From a virus, in the IMG/VR virus record IMGVR_UViG_3300015241_000015, positions 1 through 64,000 of that record: 64,000 nt of DNA, one strand, 5' to 3'. The notes beneath the pieces were generated by a model that saw nothing but the letters and a program-made list of their open reading frames with translations, was not told where the DNA came from and ran no database searches. Position numbers and translations under genes: made by a program. Shown piece after piece: positions 48,561 through 56,036 of the stretch. The stretch's first letter is position 1. The number at the start of each line of letters is the position of its first letter.

Positions 48561-49058
48561 ATGGCAAACGAAACCGTGGAGACACTCGAAAGGTTCAACG
48601 CGCTACTAGATTCGGATGAAGACGAAGCAAGAAAGGCGTTTCATGGGATCTATCGCGTCCATGATTACGCTGAGGGAAAACGCCAAGTGGGCACGATTGA
48701 GTGTGGCAGTTTCGGCTTTGAGGATACGCCGAAAGCCCTTTATCGTCTGTTGTTTCTAGCGAAGCCGAAGCGTGTGGATTTCAGTGATATGTACAAGTCT
48801 GAGAGTCTTTTCGCCCTAACCTCGGTCAACGGCGCCTTCGTGGCCGATTTTCAATTCTATAAGTATGAATTGGCGGCCTATGTATCGGCGGCTAAAGAGC
48901 ACATTGAAGGACGTGAATCGGGCATTATCTGTGGGGTGCCGGGGTCTGATAACGGCATCCGTGCTAAATCGCCGGAATTGCGTTTGTGGGCCTCCACTCT
49001 TAAAAAATGCCTAGATAGGACGTGGATGGTGTACTGTGGCAATGATTTTGAGGTGTGA
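48561..49058 (+). CDS. Hypothetical protein
   Basis: This 165-residue protein starts behind AAAGGAG, downstream of TTGCAC and TATGAT. It is acidic with mixed alpha-beta character. The same frame is open upstream but overlaps the divergent gene and is not coding. Function unknown. Confidence 0.6.
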   Translation: MANETVETLERFNALLDSDEDEARKAFHGIYRVHDYAEGKRQVGTIECGSFGFEDTPKALYRLLFLAKPKRVDFSDMYKSESLFALTSVNGAFVADFQFYKYELAAYVSAAKEHIEGRESGIICGVPGSDNGIRAKSPELRLWASTLKKCLDRTWMVYCGNDFEV

Positions 49059-49119
49059 AAATTGGGCCCGACGAGAAGTTGATCAAGGCGATCAAGGCGA
49101 TCAAGGAGTTCCGCCGCCT

Positions 49120-49305
49120 CTAACTGGGCCCTTCCAGGCGGTGGATGCGGGCCTCGTGGCTCTTGACGATCTCCAGAAAGTCCTTAGATATTCGCTCAAG
49201 GCTGGCGACTGAGCCTTGCAGTTCATGAACGTCCTTGGTCAGTAATTGGAGGCTTTCGGCCAAGGCGGCGTGGCGTTCTTCGATGGTTGGCTTGGGCTTG
49301 GACAT
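49120..49305 (-). CDS. Small coiled-coil protein, paralog A
   Basis: This 61-residue protein shares K-P-T-I-x-E-R, A-E-S-L-Q-L-L-T and D-V-H-E-L-Q with the next gene, so they are tandem duplicates. Both end in R-I/L-N/H-R-I/L-x-G. They resemble the coiled-coil gene at 40.1 kb. Confidence 0.6.
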   Translation of the reverse strand: MSKPKPTIEERHAALAESLQLLTKDVHELQGSVASLERISKDFLEIVKSHEARIHRLEGPS

Positions 49306-49306
49306 C

Positions 49307-49534
49307 TTAAGTGAGTCCCTGGATGCGGTTGAGGCGGTGCTCGTGGGTCTTGACGATATCGACGACATCCGAGGTAATGCGGGTAAGGCTGGCAACGTCG
49401 GCAGTCAGGCTGGCGATATTGGCGGTGTTTTCACGGGTCAAGATTTGGAGTTCGTGAACGTCGGCGGTCAAGAGTTGCAGGCTCTCGGCAATGGCAGAAA
49501 GGCGTTCGTCGATGGTTGGCTTGGGGTCTGACAT
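49307..49534 (-). CDS. Small coiled-coil protein, paralog B
   Basis: This 75-residue protein has the same start and coiled-coil pattern as its neighbour plus an inserted heptad (A-N-I-A-S-L-T-A-D-V-A-S-L-T). Function unknown. Confidence 0.6.
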   Translation of the reverse strand: MSDPKPTIDERLSAIAESLQLLTADVHELQILTRENTANIASLTADVASLTRITSDVVDIVKTHEHRLNRIQGLT

Positions 49535-49541
49535 GAAATTA

Positions 49542-49775
49542 TTATAATCTAAACGGCTCATCCCCGCATTTCCATGGGTGATTTTCAACAATATGCCGAC
49601 GGAATCCCGATTCGTTATCGAATCCCACTAAGTGGACTTCGTCGGCTTTTAAGCCCTTGATGGCGATGCAGAAACGGCAACAGATCTTGGCGGTGGGGTT
49701 GCCGATGACGCTTACTTTGACCGGTTCCCGCCACGGGATCGCCGGGAATTGCCTCTCCAGTTGCTCCTCGGTCAT
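49542..49775 (-). CDS. C2H2-like zinc-finger small protein
   Basis: This 77-residue protein has C-C-R-F-C-I-A-I-K-G, then F-D-N-E-S-G-F-R-R-H-I-V-E-N-H. This looks like one C2H2 finger. The start follows AAGGAGAACGAC. It may bind nucleic acid. Confidence 0.6.
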   Translation of the reverse strand: MTEEQLERQFPAIPWREPVKVSVIGNPTAKICCRFCIAIKGLKADEVHLVGFDNESGFRRHIVENHPWKCGDEPFRL

Positions 49776-49785
49776 GTCGTTCTCC

Positions 49786-50181
49786 TTAAGGCTGGGGGTC
49801 TGATGATACCGATCGCGGTATGATCTTTTCGGCGACATCATTGACGTACTTGCTATTCCAGTCGATGGGCCAGTTCCCGCCCTGGGCGTTGAGCAAGATG
49901 TAGCGCAGCACATTCGTGCGCTCCTCCCCTGTAAACGTCACTTCTGGAAGCGGCTCCTGGGGCATTCGTTCTGCCGAGTTCTCCACAATCGAAACTTGGA
50001 TAAAACCACGAATATCCGAGCCTCGTGAGTAGACGAGATCGAAGATATAGGCCATGGCCAGTAGCCATGACCTGCGCTTCTCTACCGGCCAATTGGCGCC
50101 ACGTTCGGGGAGCGCCTCGATTAAGCCTCTGATTAGCGGGTGATGGGTGGGGTCGGTGTTCACAGGGTGTGGGTGGTCCAT
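49786..50181 (-). CDS. Hypothetical protein
   Basis: This 131-residue protein has a helical core (W-L-L-A-M-A-Y-I-F-D-L-V-Y) and a C-terminal W-P-I-D-W-N-S-K-Y. The start has a weak binding site, so it could begin upstream. Function unknown. Confidence 0.5.
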   Translation of the reverse strand: MDHPHPVNTDPTHHPLIRGLIEALPERGANWPVEKRRSWLLAMAYIFDLVYSRGSDIRGFIQVSIVENSAERMPQEPLPEVTFTGEERTNVLRYILLNAQGGNWPIDWNSKYVNDVAEKIIPRSVSSDPQP

Positions 50182-50269
50182 GGAATGAGATTGTAAGCCC
50201 AGAGGCCCTGAACAAGCGGCCCCTGGACCTTCTATGTATCCCACAGGGAAATCTACCACAGGCCGATCC

Positions 50270-50292
50270 TCGCTTGCAATTTTGATATGATG
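50270..50292 (+). promoter_or_regulatory. CGCTTGCAAT promoter motif with TATGAT box
   Basis: AGGCCGATC precedes CGCTTGCAAT, and TATGAT lies 6 nt downstream of TTGCAA. The same architecture recurs at 50588 and 51632. It precedes the mini membrane-protein unit. Confidence 0.5.
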
Positions 50293-50349
50293 GAAAAGCC
50301 TTCTTTATGGACGGGTGATTTCGCTTTTGGGGATGGACAGCCCAGGGCG

Positions 50350-50418
50350 AAAAGGTTTCGTCCCTAAAAAGACGAAAGGCCCGATGTTCTGGGCCAATTC
50401 ATGAAGGAGGTGGAGCCA
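50350..50418 (+). promoter_or_regulatory. Structured leader of mini membrane-protein unit, copy 1
   Basis: TTTCGTC/GACGAAA and GGCCC/GGGCC hairpins are followed by GAAGGAGGTGG before the ATG. The same leader, inverted, lies at 51807-51877. Confidence 0.55.
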
Positions 50419-50523
50419 ATGGACCTTAAAAAGTCGTCCTGGTTCCGCGTCACGGTATCAATCGAATGGAGATTGATACTCGCGATCGCGGCACTGGTCT
50501 TCGTTCTGCTGCTGCTTAAATAA
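50419..50523 (+). CDS. Mini membrane protein, copy 1 (type I toxin-like)
   Basis: This 34-residue protein starts M-D-L-K-K-S-S-W-F-R and ends with a hydrophobic helix (I-L-A-I-A-A-L-V-F-V-L-L-L-L). It has a strong Shine-Dalgarno, a structured leader and a terminator. A paralog in opposite orientation shares all parts. Size, hydrophobicity and duplication resemble type I toxins, but no antisense RNA is proven. Confidence 0.6.
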   Translation: MDLKKSSWFRVTVSIEWRLILAIAALVFVLLLLK

Positions 50524-50528
50524 CAGCA

Positions 50529-50568
50529 ACCCTTGGGCGGTTCACCCTCCGTCCAGGGGCTTTTTTAT
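50529..50568 (+). terminator. Terminator of copy 1
   Basis: CCCTTGG and CCAGGGG arms are followed by six T residues. Confidence 0.65.
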
Positions 50569-50587
50569 TCTACCAGAGGCCGTTCGT

Positions 50588-50606
50588 CGCTTGCAATTTA
50601 TGATAA
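50588..50606 (+). promoter_or_regulatory. CGCTTGCAATT promoter motif
   Basis: AGGCCGTTC precedes CGCTTGCAATT, with TATGAT starting at its end. It lies ~40 nt upstream of the GTG of the next gene. Confidence 0.5.
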
Positions 50607-50630
50607 AGTTTTCGGGGTTTGGAGGGCGCC

Positions 50631-50837
50631 GTGACTTGGTCTGAATCGACGTTTACGGAGTGCGTAAAGGCCCAATGTGGATACTGTTTCCATCCCTCAT
50701 ACCACCCAATTGAATACTCGAAGACATTCGACGGGTGGATCCACGCGCACAAGAAATACAATTTGCATCAACGATGTGGCGCCAAGCTGCTTTGGGCCTT
50801 GCGGAAATCACGAAAGGACGCCGTCAAGAATGCCTGA
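50631..50837 (+). CDS. Small Cys/His protein
   Basis: This 68-residue protein starts at GTG behind GGAGGG. It has C-G-Y-C-F-H-P-S-Y-H and later H-Q-R-C. It overlaps the next gene by 8 nt. Function unknown. Confidence 0.6.
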   Translation: MTWSESTFTECVKAQCGYCFHPSYHPIEYSKTFDGWIHAHKKYNLHQRCGAKLLWALRKSRKDAVKNA

Positions 50838-51084
50838 TTTTCAGATCCATCCCGATAACAAATGCCCCAAATGTGGACACGAATTGCCCATGGCGAGCAG
50901 TCCTACGCACCCAGGAATGCGGCCCAAAGAAGGCGATCTGTCGATCTGCATTGGCTGTGGCGCCGGGTTGGTCTACACGGCCGACGGTCGAACCCGGCTC
51001 ATGACCATCCGCGAATTGGGCGAAAGCCCCGAAGTGCGGCGGCTGCAACGTTCACTCCGCGAGTTCCGGGCGGCAGGCAACTGA
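50830..51084 (+). CDS. Small zinc-ribbon protein
   Basis: This 84-residue protein has C-P-K-C-G-H-E-L and C-I-G-C-G-A-G, a standard zinc ribbon. It ends R-R-L-Q-R-S-L-R-E-F. Its stop overlaps the ASCH start. Confidence 0.65.
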   Translation: MPDFQIHPDNKCPKCGHELPMASSPTHPGMRPKEGDLSICIGCGAGLVYTADGRTRLMTIRELGESPEVRRLQRSLREFRAAGN

Positions 51085-51518
51085 TGTCCAAAGTGCTTAG
51101 CCTGACTCAACCCTGGGCTTCCCTGGTCTGCCTGGGCGCCAAAAAGATCGAAACCCGCTCCTGGCACACCAATTATCGCGGCGGACTCCTGATCCACGCC
51201 AGCAAAGCCTATCCCAAGTGGGCCAAAGAATGCGAAGAGGAAGAGCCGTTCCTGTCCGCCCTGCGCCCCGGAGGCGTCTATTGTGAGCCAGCAGCCGTCT
51301 GCGGCCAGATCATTGGTCAATGTCGACTCGTGGATTGCATTCACACCCAGGCCGTGGCCCGCCTGAATCCACTCGAAGCCGAGTTTGGCGACTTTTCCCC
51401 GGGCCGCTATGCCTGGATACTCGAACAGGCTTCCTTCCTGTTCCACCCAATCCCCGCCAAAGGGGCTCTGGGCTTGTGGGAGCATCCATCATTGAATTGG
51501 AGCAAGATCGACACGTAA
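51084..51518 (+). CDS. ASCH domain protein
   Basis: This 144-residue protein has L-S-L-T-Q-P-W-A-S-L-V, G-A-K-K-I-E-T-R-S-W, Y-R-G-G-L-L-I-H-A, and G-Q-I-I-G-Q-C-R-L-V-D, which match ASCH domains. These bind RNA or modified nucleotides and some hydrolyse modified cytidines. It could act on phage or host RNA. It is coupled to two small genes upstream. Confidence 0.85.
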   Translation: MSKVLSLTQPWASLVCLGAKKIETRSWHTNYRGGLLIHASKAYPKWAKECEEEEPFLSALRPGGVYCEPAAVCGQIIGQCRLVDCIHTQAVARLNPLEAEFGDFSPGRYAWILEQASFLFHPIPAKGALGLWEHPSLNWSKIDT

Positions 51519-51631
51519 TCGCTCCAGGATCGTCCGTGTTCCACGCGCTGCAAAAACTGAGGCTACGGTATGTCGGCAACGCTTAAAACGCAAATTTGGA
51601 AGGGTGGCCCCAGGGCGAACAGGCCGTTTGG

Positions 51632-51655
51632 CGCTTGCAGATTTTGCGATATACT
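51632..51655 (+). promoter_or_regulatory. CGCTTGCA promoter motif facing the inverted mini gene
   Basis: AGGCCGTTT precedes CGCTTGCAG, with TATACT 9 nt after TTGCAG. It points into the 3' end of the minus-strand mini membrane gene and could make an antisense RNA. Confidence 0.45.
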
Positions 51656-51692
51656 GAAAAGGCCCCTTGCTGGATGGACACCAACAAGAGGC
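51656..51692 (-). terminator. Terminator of copy 2
   Basis: On the minus strand GGCCTCTTG and CAAGGGGCC arms are followed by TTTT. Confidence 0.6.
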
Positions 51693-51698
51693 CTGCTG

Positions 51699-51806
51699 TC
51701 ACCGCTTAAACAGCAGCAACAGCACTACGGCAACCAACTCCGCGATCACCAGAACCAGCCCTTCGGCCGATACGGTGATCCGGAGTTTGGACGTTTTCAA
51801 GTCCAT
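51699..51806 (-). CDS. Mini membrane protein, copy 2 (inverted)
   Basis: This 35-residue protein (M-D-L-K-T-S-K-L-R-I-T-V-S, then V-A-V-V-L-L-L-L-F-K-R) is a paralog of the gene at 50419. It has the same structured leader (51807-51877), the same GAAGGAGGTGG site and a similar terminator, all in opposite orientation. A 40-codon leader frame from ATG at 51932 may precede it. Confidence 0.6.
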   Translation of the reverse strand: MDLKTSKLRITVSAEGLVLVIAELVAVVLLLLFKR

Positions 51807-52247
51807 GGCTTACCCACCTCCTTCCAAACTGACCCGGTTTCTCGGGCCTCCCGTCCTCAGACGAAACCTTTGAGCGCCTTGAACCGGCGCGTCCGGCGAC
51901 GAAATAGCCAAATCAGAAGGAGGCAAGGCCATCACACCAGGGAAAGGGCGAACAAAAGGCGTAATTCTGGAGCCGTCTGTCTGGCAACCATGGATGAATA
52001 CAGCACGAAACAGCAAGTCGTTTTTAATATGGGGGCAATACCGTCACTCTCACCCCCGAAATCGCCAAAAATTAAGTCATTGAAAACAAACAGCCAAGTG
52101 CGGTCGCTCCACGGGCTGGATACAAAGAGTCATCGCAGCGGGAATGAGCCGGTTTTTGAGGCGTTTTCCACAGGGTATGACGCCGGATGTTTACGGCGAA
52201 AATTGAAGGTTTCGTATAGTACTATGCGAGTCTTTCCAGACCGAGGC

Positions 52248-52273
52248 AAATTGCACCATTTCTGGTGCAATTT
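52248..52273. terminator. Perfect 11-bp hairpin
   Basis: AAATTGCACCA and TGGTGCAATTT form a perfect stem with a 4-nt loop. A TATAGTACTAT palindrome lies ~35 nt upstream. The 51933-52430 interval holds no gene I accept; these are its only clear features. Confidence 0.5.
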
Positions 52274-52430
52274 AGTCAAATGAAGTTTTGTAGGAGACCC
52301 CACCCGAGTTAAATTTTGCATCGGGGATTCACCCGGTCGGGATTAAGAGTTTATACGGTGAAATCGCGAAATCGCCATTTGTGGTTTTAAAATGTTTTAG
52401 GGGTACGAATTTTTCCCCGAAAAGGTGGTT

Positions 52431-52652
52431 ATGACTTTACATGAACTTAAGAACGAGTTGATAGGGGCTGGCGCCGAGATTTTGGAGCTTCAGCCGGGGT
52501 CAACCGTGCTCCTGGTCATCAACCGGAGGTGGGTTAGCGGGACCGCCCAAAAGGAAATCCGGGACGGCTTTGCCGCCGCCGGCGTTAAAGTGGTCATGGC
52601 TTTGGTGGCCGATGACCCGGATCAGGCCATCCGGGCTTTGAGGATCGGATGA
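52431..52652 (+). CDS. Small hypothetical protein
   Basis: This 73-residue protein starts behind AAAAGG. Its beta-alpha pattern (S-T-V-L-L-V-I-N-R-R, then V-K-V-V-M-A-L-V) suggests a small compact domain. Overlaps the next gene by ATGA. Function unknown. Confidence 0.55.
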   Translation: MTLHELKNELIGAGAEILELQPGSTVLLVINRRWVSGTAQKEIRDGFAAAGVKVVMALVADDPDQAIRALRIG

Positions 52653-52849
52653 CTTGGACCTTCCCTCATATCAACCTCTGGTGGGAGAACGCAGCGTTGT
52701 TGTTGTTCCAAACTGTCTCGGTGGTCTTTCTGTGCAGGATGATGCTTTTGGTTTCGCGGCATGAACGTGAAATGCGGAAGCACCTGAAGGAGATCGAGGA
52801 GCTGAGAGATCAGGTCAACAAGCGCTGGCCAGATTGGAAATCACTATGA
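52649..52849 (+). CDS. Small membrane protein with coiled coil
   Basis: This 66-residue protein has one hydrophobic helix (A-A-L-L-L-F-Q-T-V-S-V-V-F-L) and a charged helix (H-L-K-E-I-E-E-L-R-D-Q-V). It overlaps the RNA ligase start by 4 nt. It resembles holin-partner or spanin-like proteins, without proof. Confidence 0.55.
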   Translation: MTWTFPHINLWWENAALLLFQTVSVVFLCRMMLLVSRHEREMRKHLKEIEELRDQVNKRWPDWKSL

Positions 52850-53421
52850 AAAAGATCATCAGCCTATTCCAGCGAAACTATGACGGTGATCGCCTCGTCC
52901 GGGATGAAGTCGTTCCTGGCGCCGAGTGGGTCATCGCGGGCGAGGGAGTGGCAACGCGAAAGTTCGATGGCGCCTGTTGCATGGTGCGCGGCGGGAAACT
53001 CTTCAAGCGGTACGACGCCAAGGCTGGCAGGATCCCGCCAGCAGGATTTGAACCCGCCCAAGACCCGGATGAAACCACCGGACACCTTCCCGGCTGGCTC
53101 CCGGTGGGCGAGGGGCCGGAGGACCGCTGGTTCCGGGCGGCGCTCAAGACTAGGATGGAACTTGAGACGGCGATAGTATCTAAACTCGAAGATGGAACCT
53201 ATGAGGCTTGCGGACCCCACTTCCAGAGCAATACGGAGCAATGGCCGGAAGACGGTCTGATCACGCATGGCGCACGCAAACTGCCGGATGCCCCACGAAC
53301 CTTCGTGGAATTGCGCGAGTATCTGGAAGATGGAAAGATAGAGGGCATCGTGTGGCATCACCCCGACGGCCGCATGGTGAAGATCAAGGGAAAAGATTTC
53401 GGCTTCAAGCGGAGGCGATGA
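52846..53421 (+). CDS. DUF5565-type RNA ligase
   Basis: This 191-residue protein has the nucleotidyltransferase signature K39-F-D-G, the lysine that would be adenylated. A motif IV-like E-G-I-V-W-H starts at 166 and a motif V-like K-I-K-G-K-D-F-G is at 179-186. It matches the DUF5565 RNA ligases. It may repair tRNA or other RNA cut during host defence. It overlaps its neighbours by 4 nt. Confidence 0.85.
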   Translation: MKKIISLFQRNYDGDRLVRDEVVPGAEWVIAGEGVATRKFDGACCMVRGGKLFKRYDAKAGRIPPAGFEPAQDPDETTGHLPGWLPVGEGPEDRWFRAALKTRMELETAIVSKLEDGTYEACGPHFQSNTEQWPEDGLITHGARKLPDAPRTFVELREYLEDGKIEGIVWHHPDGRMVKIKGKDFGFKRRR

Positions 53422-53642
53422 TGGCGAAGTGCCCCGACTGCAACAAGGACGCTTGGCTCAATGGGCGATCCGTGGCGCACCGCTTCCTCTATGGCCAAGG
53501 TAAGAACGCAGTGGAATTATGGGCGCTAGTAGCGGTCGGATATTGCTCGGCGTGCGATATTGAATTCTCGGTGGTGGGCGATGAGGAAGCCCAGGCCATT
53601 GAGGGGTATCTTAGAACTCAAGAAATGATGGGGGAGCCGTGA
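53418..53642 (+). CDS. Small zinc-ribbon protein
   Basis: This 74-residue protein has C-P-D-C-N-K-D and Y-C-S-A-C-D-I-E. Its ATG overlaps the ligase stop (ATGA). Function unknown; a partner of the ligase is possible. Confidence 0.6.
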   Translation: MMAKCPDCNKDAWLNGRSVAHRFLYGQGKNAVELWALVAVGYCSACDIEFSVVGDEEAQAIEGYLRTQEMMGEP

Positions 53643-54043
53643 AGCGTAGAAACTTCCTGGAACTTATGGGGTGGAGTGTGGCCGGATCTTTACTGGTCCC
53701 CTCGACCCGTGTGTATTCATTCCCCAAGGTAATCCGCCGCTATACTACTCCGGATATGTGGTGGATGACCCGCGCATGTACGGGCAATGGTTGGTTCACA
53801 ACCGACAACGCCCTCTCGATTGAAGGTGCTTGCGAGATGACGGAGACCCTGCTCCGCACTCCTGATGGAAAGATTGAACGCATCCTAAAGGTCGGCGATC
53901 GGATAATCGATCACCAGCGTGACTGTCCAATTACGTTCTTGAATCTATCCCAAGACTGGATTACCAGAGCGACTTCGGACGCTCGCACGGAAGACATCTT
54001 GGCTTCGGGGCGGGTAGGGTGGTGGCTTCCGGCAGAGGAGTAA
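53639..54043 (+). CDS. Tat-leader protein A
   Basis: This 134-residue protein begins K-R-R-N-F-L-E-L-M-G-W-S-V-A-G, a twin-arginine export signal. The start is GTG. The mature part has no motif I know. A paralog with the same leader follows. Export or phage-particle placement is likely. Confidence 0.65.
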   Translation: MKRRNFLELMGWSVAGSLLVPSTRVYSFPKVIRRYTTPDMWWMTRACTGNGWFTTDNALSIEGACEMTETLLRTPDGKIERILKVGDRIIDHQRDCPITFLNLSQDWITRATSDARTEDILASGRVGWWLPAEE

Positions 54044-54046
54044 AGA

Positions 54047-54373
54047 ATGAAACGTAGAAACTTCTTGCAGTGGATGACGGTAGGCGCGGCGGGGCTGGTA
54101 ATCCCGAATGCCCGGGTGTGGTCGTTCCCGAAAGAGATCAAGCGCTATGACGGTTCCAACTTCGCGTCGTATGGTGGCTTTATCCGGAACGTTGATCCCC
54201 TGCCCGATTCAATCTTTGTCAACGATCCTGCTTGGCTTATTCCAGAGAAATATCTAGGGCAAACCCCCATTGATTCTTTTTTCAAGACACGCCCCCTGAT
54301 GTTTCGTTTACGAGCGACTGAATTCAAAGGAGGAACTCCGATTGAAATTTGGGATCAAGAGCCCCTGCCGTGA
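54047..54373 (+). CDS. Tat-leader protein B
   Basis: This 108-residue protein starts K-R-R-N-F-L-Q-W-M-T-V-G-A-A-G, nearly the same leader as its neighbour, and shares R-V-W/Y-S-F-P-K after it. The rest is Pro- and Phe-rich. Function unknown. Confidence 0.65.
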   Translation: MKRRNFLQWMTVGAAGLVIPNARVWSFPKEIKRYDGSNFASYGGFIRNVDPLPDSIFVNDPAWLIPEKYLGQTPIDSFFKTRPLMFRLRATEFKGGTPIEIWDQEPLP

Positions 54374-54728
54374 TTGCCCGTTTCGCAGCGACGTTCGTCC
54401 GTACATTTGCAGTGCGCGTAGAATCGCCAAGGCTCTCGCCGATGACAACAACTGGTTCGCCTGTCACGAAACTACCGGCGTAAGCGCGGGCAAACGGATA
54501 AAAGTTGAGAACCATTCTCACTGCATGGGCGCCATGCGGGTCTTGTGGAGGTCCGGCCTCATCAATGTAGCCATGCGGTTGGCCCTGTATTTCGATCTAC
54601 TGAAACGCGAAGACCTGGACACCCCAGAGCCACCCGTCTTCGGTAGCCTCGAAGAGTTTCGCTGTCATCACGATGGCGATATCTTGCCAAGCAATAAAAA
54701 AAGGGCTACGCCGAAACAGTTAGCGTAG
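54342..54728 (+). CDS. DUF6283 family protein
   Basis: This 128-residue protein starts at TTG behind AAAGGAGG. It has C-R-D-C-P-F-R, Y-I-C-S-A-R-R-I-A, W-F-A-C-H-E-T and H-C-M-G-A, which match DUF6283. The Cys and His residues probably hold metal. Function unknown. Confidence 0.75.
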   Translation: MKFGIKSPCRDCPFRSDVRPYICSARRIAKALADDNNWFACHETTGVSAGKRIKVENHSHCMGAMRVLWRSGLINVAMRLALYFDLLKREDLDTPEPPVFGSLEEFRCHHDGDILPSNKKRATPKQLA

Positions 54729-54731
54729 CCC
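54703..54731. terminator. Terminator between convergent genes
   Basis: GGGCTACGC and GCGTAGCCC form a 9-bp stem that includes the stop codon of the DUF6283 gene; an A-run lies on its left for the minus-strand transcript. Confidence 0.65.
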
Positions 54732-54755
54732 CCGTCCCAGACCGGGACCGTTCCT

Positions 54756-56021
54756 TTAGTTGGTCACAAAAAATACGTCATAGGCAGTGCGTCCGACTTC
54801 CGACGCTTCGTCTCGCCGATCACGTTTTATGCCTTGATTGACCCGGGCCTTATAGCGGAACTGGTTTCCGAATTCGTCAGTCCGGCGTGATTCGCCATAT
54901 GCCAGACTGAGCGAGTAAACGCCCAGTTCCGGCAGGGTATGCAACTCTTCCGGTTGGGATATCCCGTCGTGGTTTGAGTCGATCCATAGGCGTAACCGCG
55001 AGAATACCGCGTCATTCTCGTCGATGATTCCATCTCCGTTGCCGCCCTGGTCCAGTTCGTCCCACTCGGCCAAAGCCAGAAATCCATTAGCGTGCCTAGT
55101 CTTATCCTGTGCCGCGAAATTGCTGAACAGGTCTTTGCCGCTATGCACCATGCCATCGCCTTCTGGTAAGGCAAGGAAGGCGTTATGGAAGCCAGCGGAT
55201 GTCCATGAAAGTTGGATTGGACGCCCATCGCCACGAATGTCAAAGGTTACTCCGTCGGCGAAAGAAGTCATATGAAAACCTTCGCCTTCGGTGTCGATGA
55301 GGATCGGATCACAGCCATCTCCAGTGCTCAGTAATGGGTCAATATTACCTTCATTTCCGCACTTTCCCCCCCCACCGCCGCCTCCGCCGCCTCCACCTGA
55401 AGGCGGTGGGTATTGGCTGGCTACTTGCAGATCGTCGCAAAGGCTACCGTGATTGGGGGCTTCAGTTCCAATACTATCTGGGATATTACGGCCTTGGTCG
55501 TTGGGTCCAGAGATTTGGTTCATAACAGTCTGGCCGGAGGATTGAGCGCCACCTGTTACATCCTTGAGGCCCATGCTATGGCCAATCTCGTGCATGGCAA
55601 CCTTCTTGAAAATGGTGCTATATCCAACTAAGGATGTGGGGTTATAGATTGGTTTCCCATCTGCTCCGTTATTGTTGATACCAATCGTTGTACTAGCAGA
55701 GTCAACACTGCTGGATGAATTTATCGTCGTTCTGGCGCCAGCAGTCGAGCCATCAGGAGTTGTTCCGTTATTCCAGGTCCAGTCTGGAGTCTGGGAACCG
55801 GTCGCTTCAGTGAATGTGACGTTGGAACCGTTGTGGGCATTTGCGGTGTTCCATTCGTCAAACCCTTGCCGAACTTGTGTTTTCTCTGTGTCTGATAAGT
55901 TTCCAAGTGAATAGGTGTGTGTGCTTCCTTGCGCCCAATTGACTCCTGTCGTGGCGGGACAATCGGCGAAAGCGAGCACGGGAGACACACTTAGGCATAG
56001 TACTGCTATGATATTTTTCAT
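54756..56021 (-). CDS. Secreted metzincin-type metalloprotease with calcium-binding repeats
   Basis: This 421-residue protein has a Sec signal peptide (residues 1-20). A metzincin site H-E-I-G-H-S-M-G-L-K-D spans 144-154, with D154 as the third ligand, and a Met-turn lies near M167. A Gly-rich linker (~209-222) leads to a domain with D-x-D-G loops (D-Q-G-G-N-G-D-G, D-S-N-H-D-G) that probably bind calcium. Expressed by the lysogen it could act on extracellular proteins. It is probably cargo acquired from a host. Confidence 0.85.
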   Translation of the reverse strand: MKNIIAVLCLSVSPVLAFADCPATTGVNWAQGSTHTYSLGNLSDTEKTQVRQGFDEWNTANAHNGSNVTFTEATGSQTPDWTWNNGTTPDGSTAGARTTINSSSSVDSASTTIGINNNGADGKPIYNPTSLVGYSTIFKKVAMHEIGHSMGLKDVTGGAQSSGQTVMNQISGPNDQGRNIPDSIGTEAPNHGSLCDDLQVASQYPPPSGGGGGGGGGGGKCGNEGNIDPLLSTGDGCDPILIDTEGEGFHMTSFADGVTFDIRGDGRPIQLSWTSAGFHNAFLALPEGDGMVHSGKDLFSNFAAQDKTRHANGFLALAEWDELDQGGNGDGIIDENDAVFSRLRLWIDSNHDGISQPEELHTLPELGVYSLSLAYGESRRTDEFGNQFRYKARVNQGIKRDRRDEASEVGRTAYDVFFVTN

Positions 56022-56036
56022 AGATTTGTCCTCGTC

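Noticed and set aside
49060-49127. 22-codon frame with three GATCAAGGC repeats
   Set aside because: It overlaps the previous stop codon and could be translated, but it is too short and repetitive to call.
51570-52283. 237-codon plus-strand frame
   Set aside because: It overlaps the minus-strand mini membrane gene and its leader, has biased composition and ends in a hairpin region.
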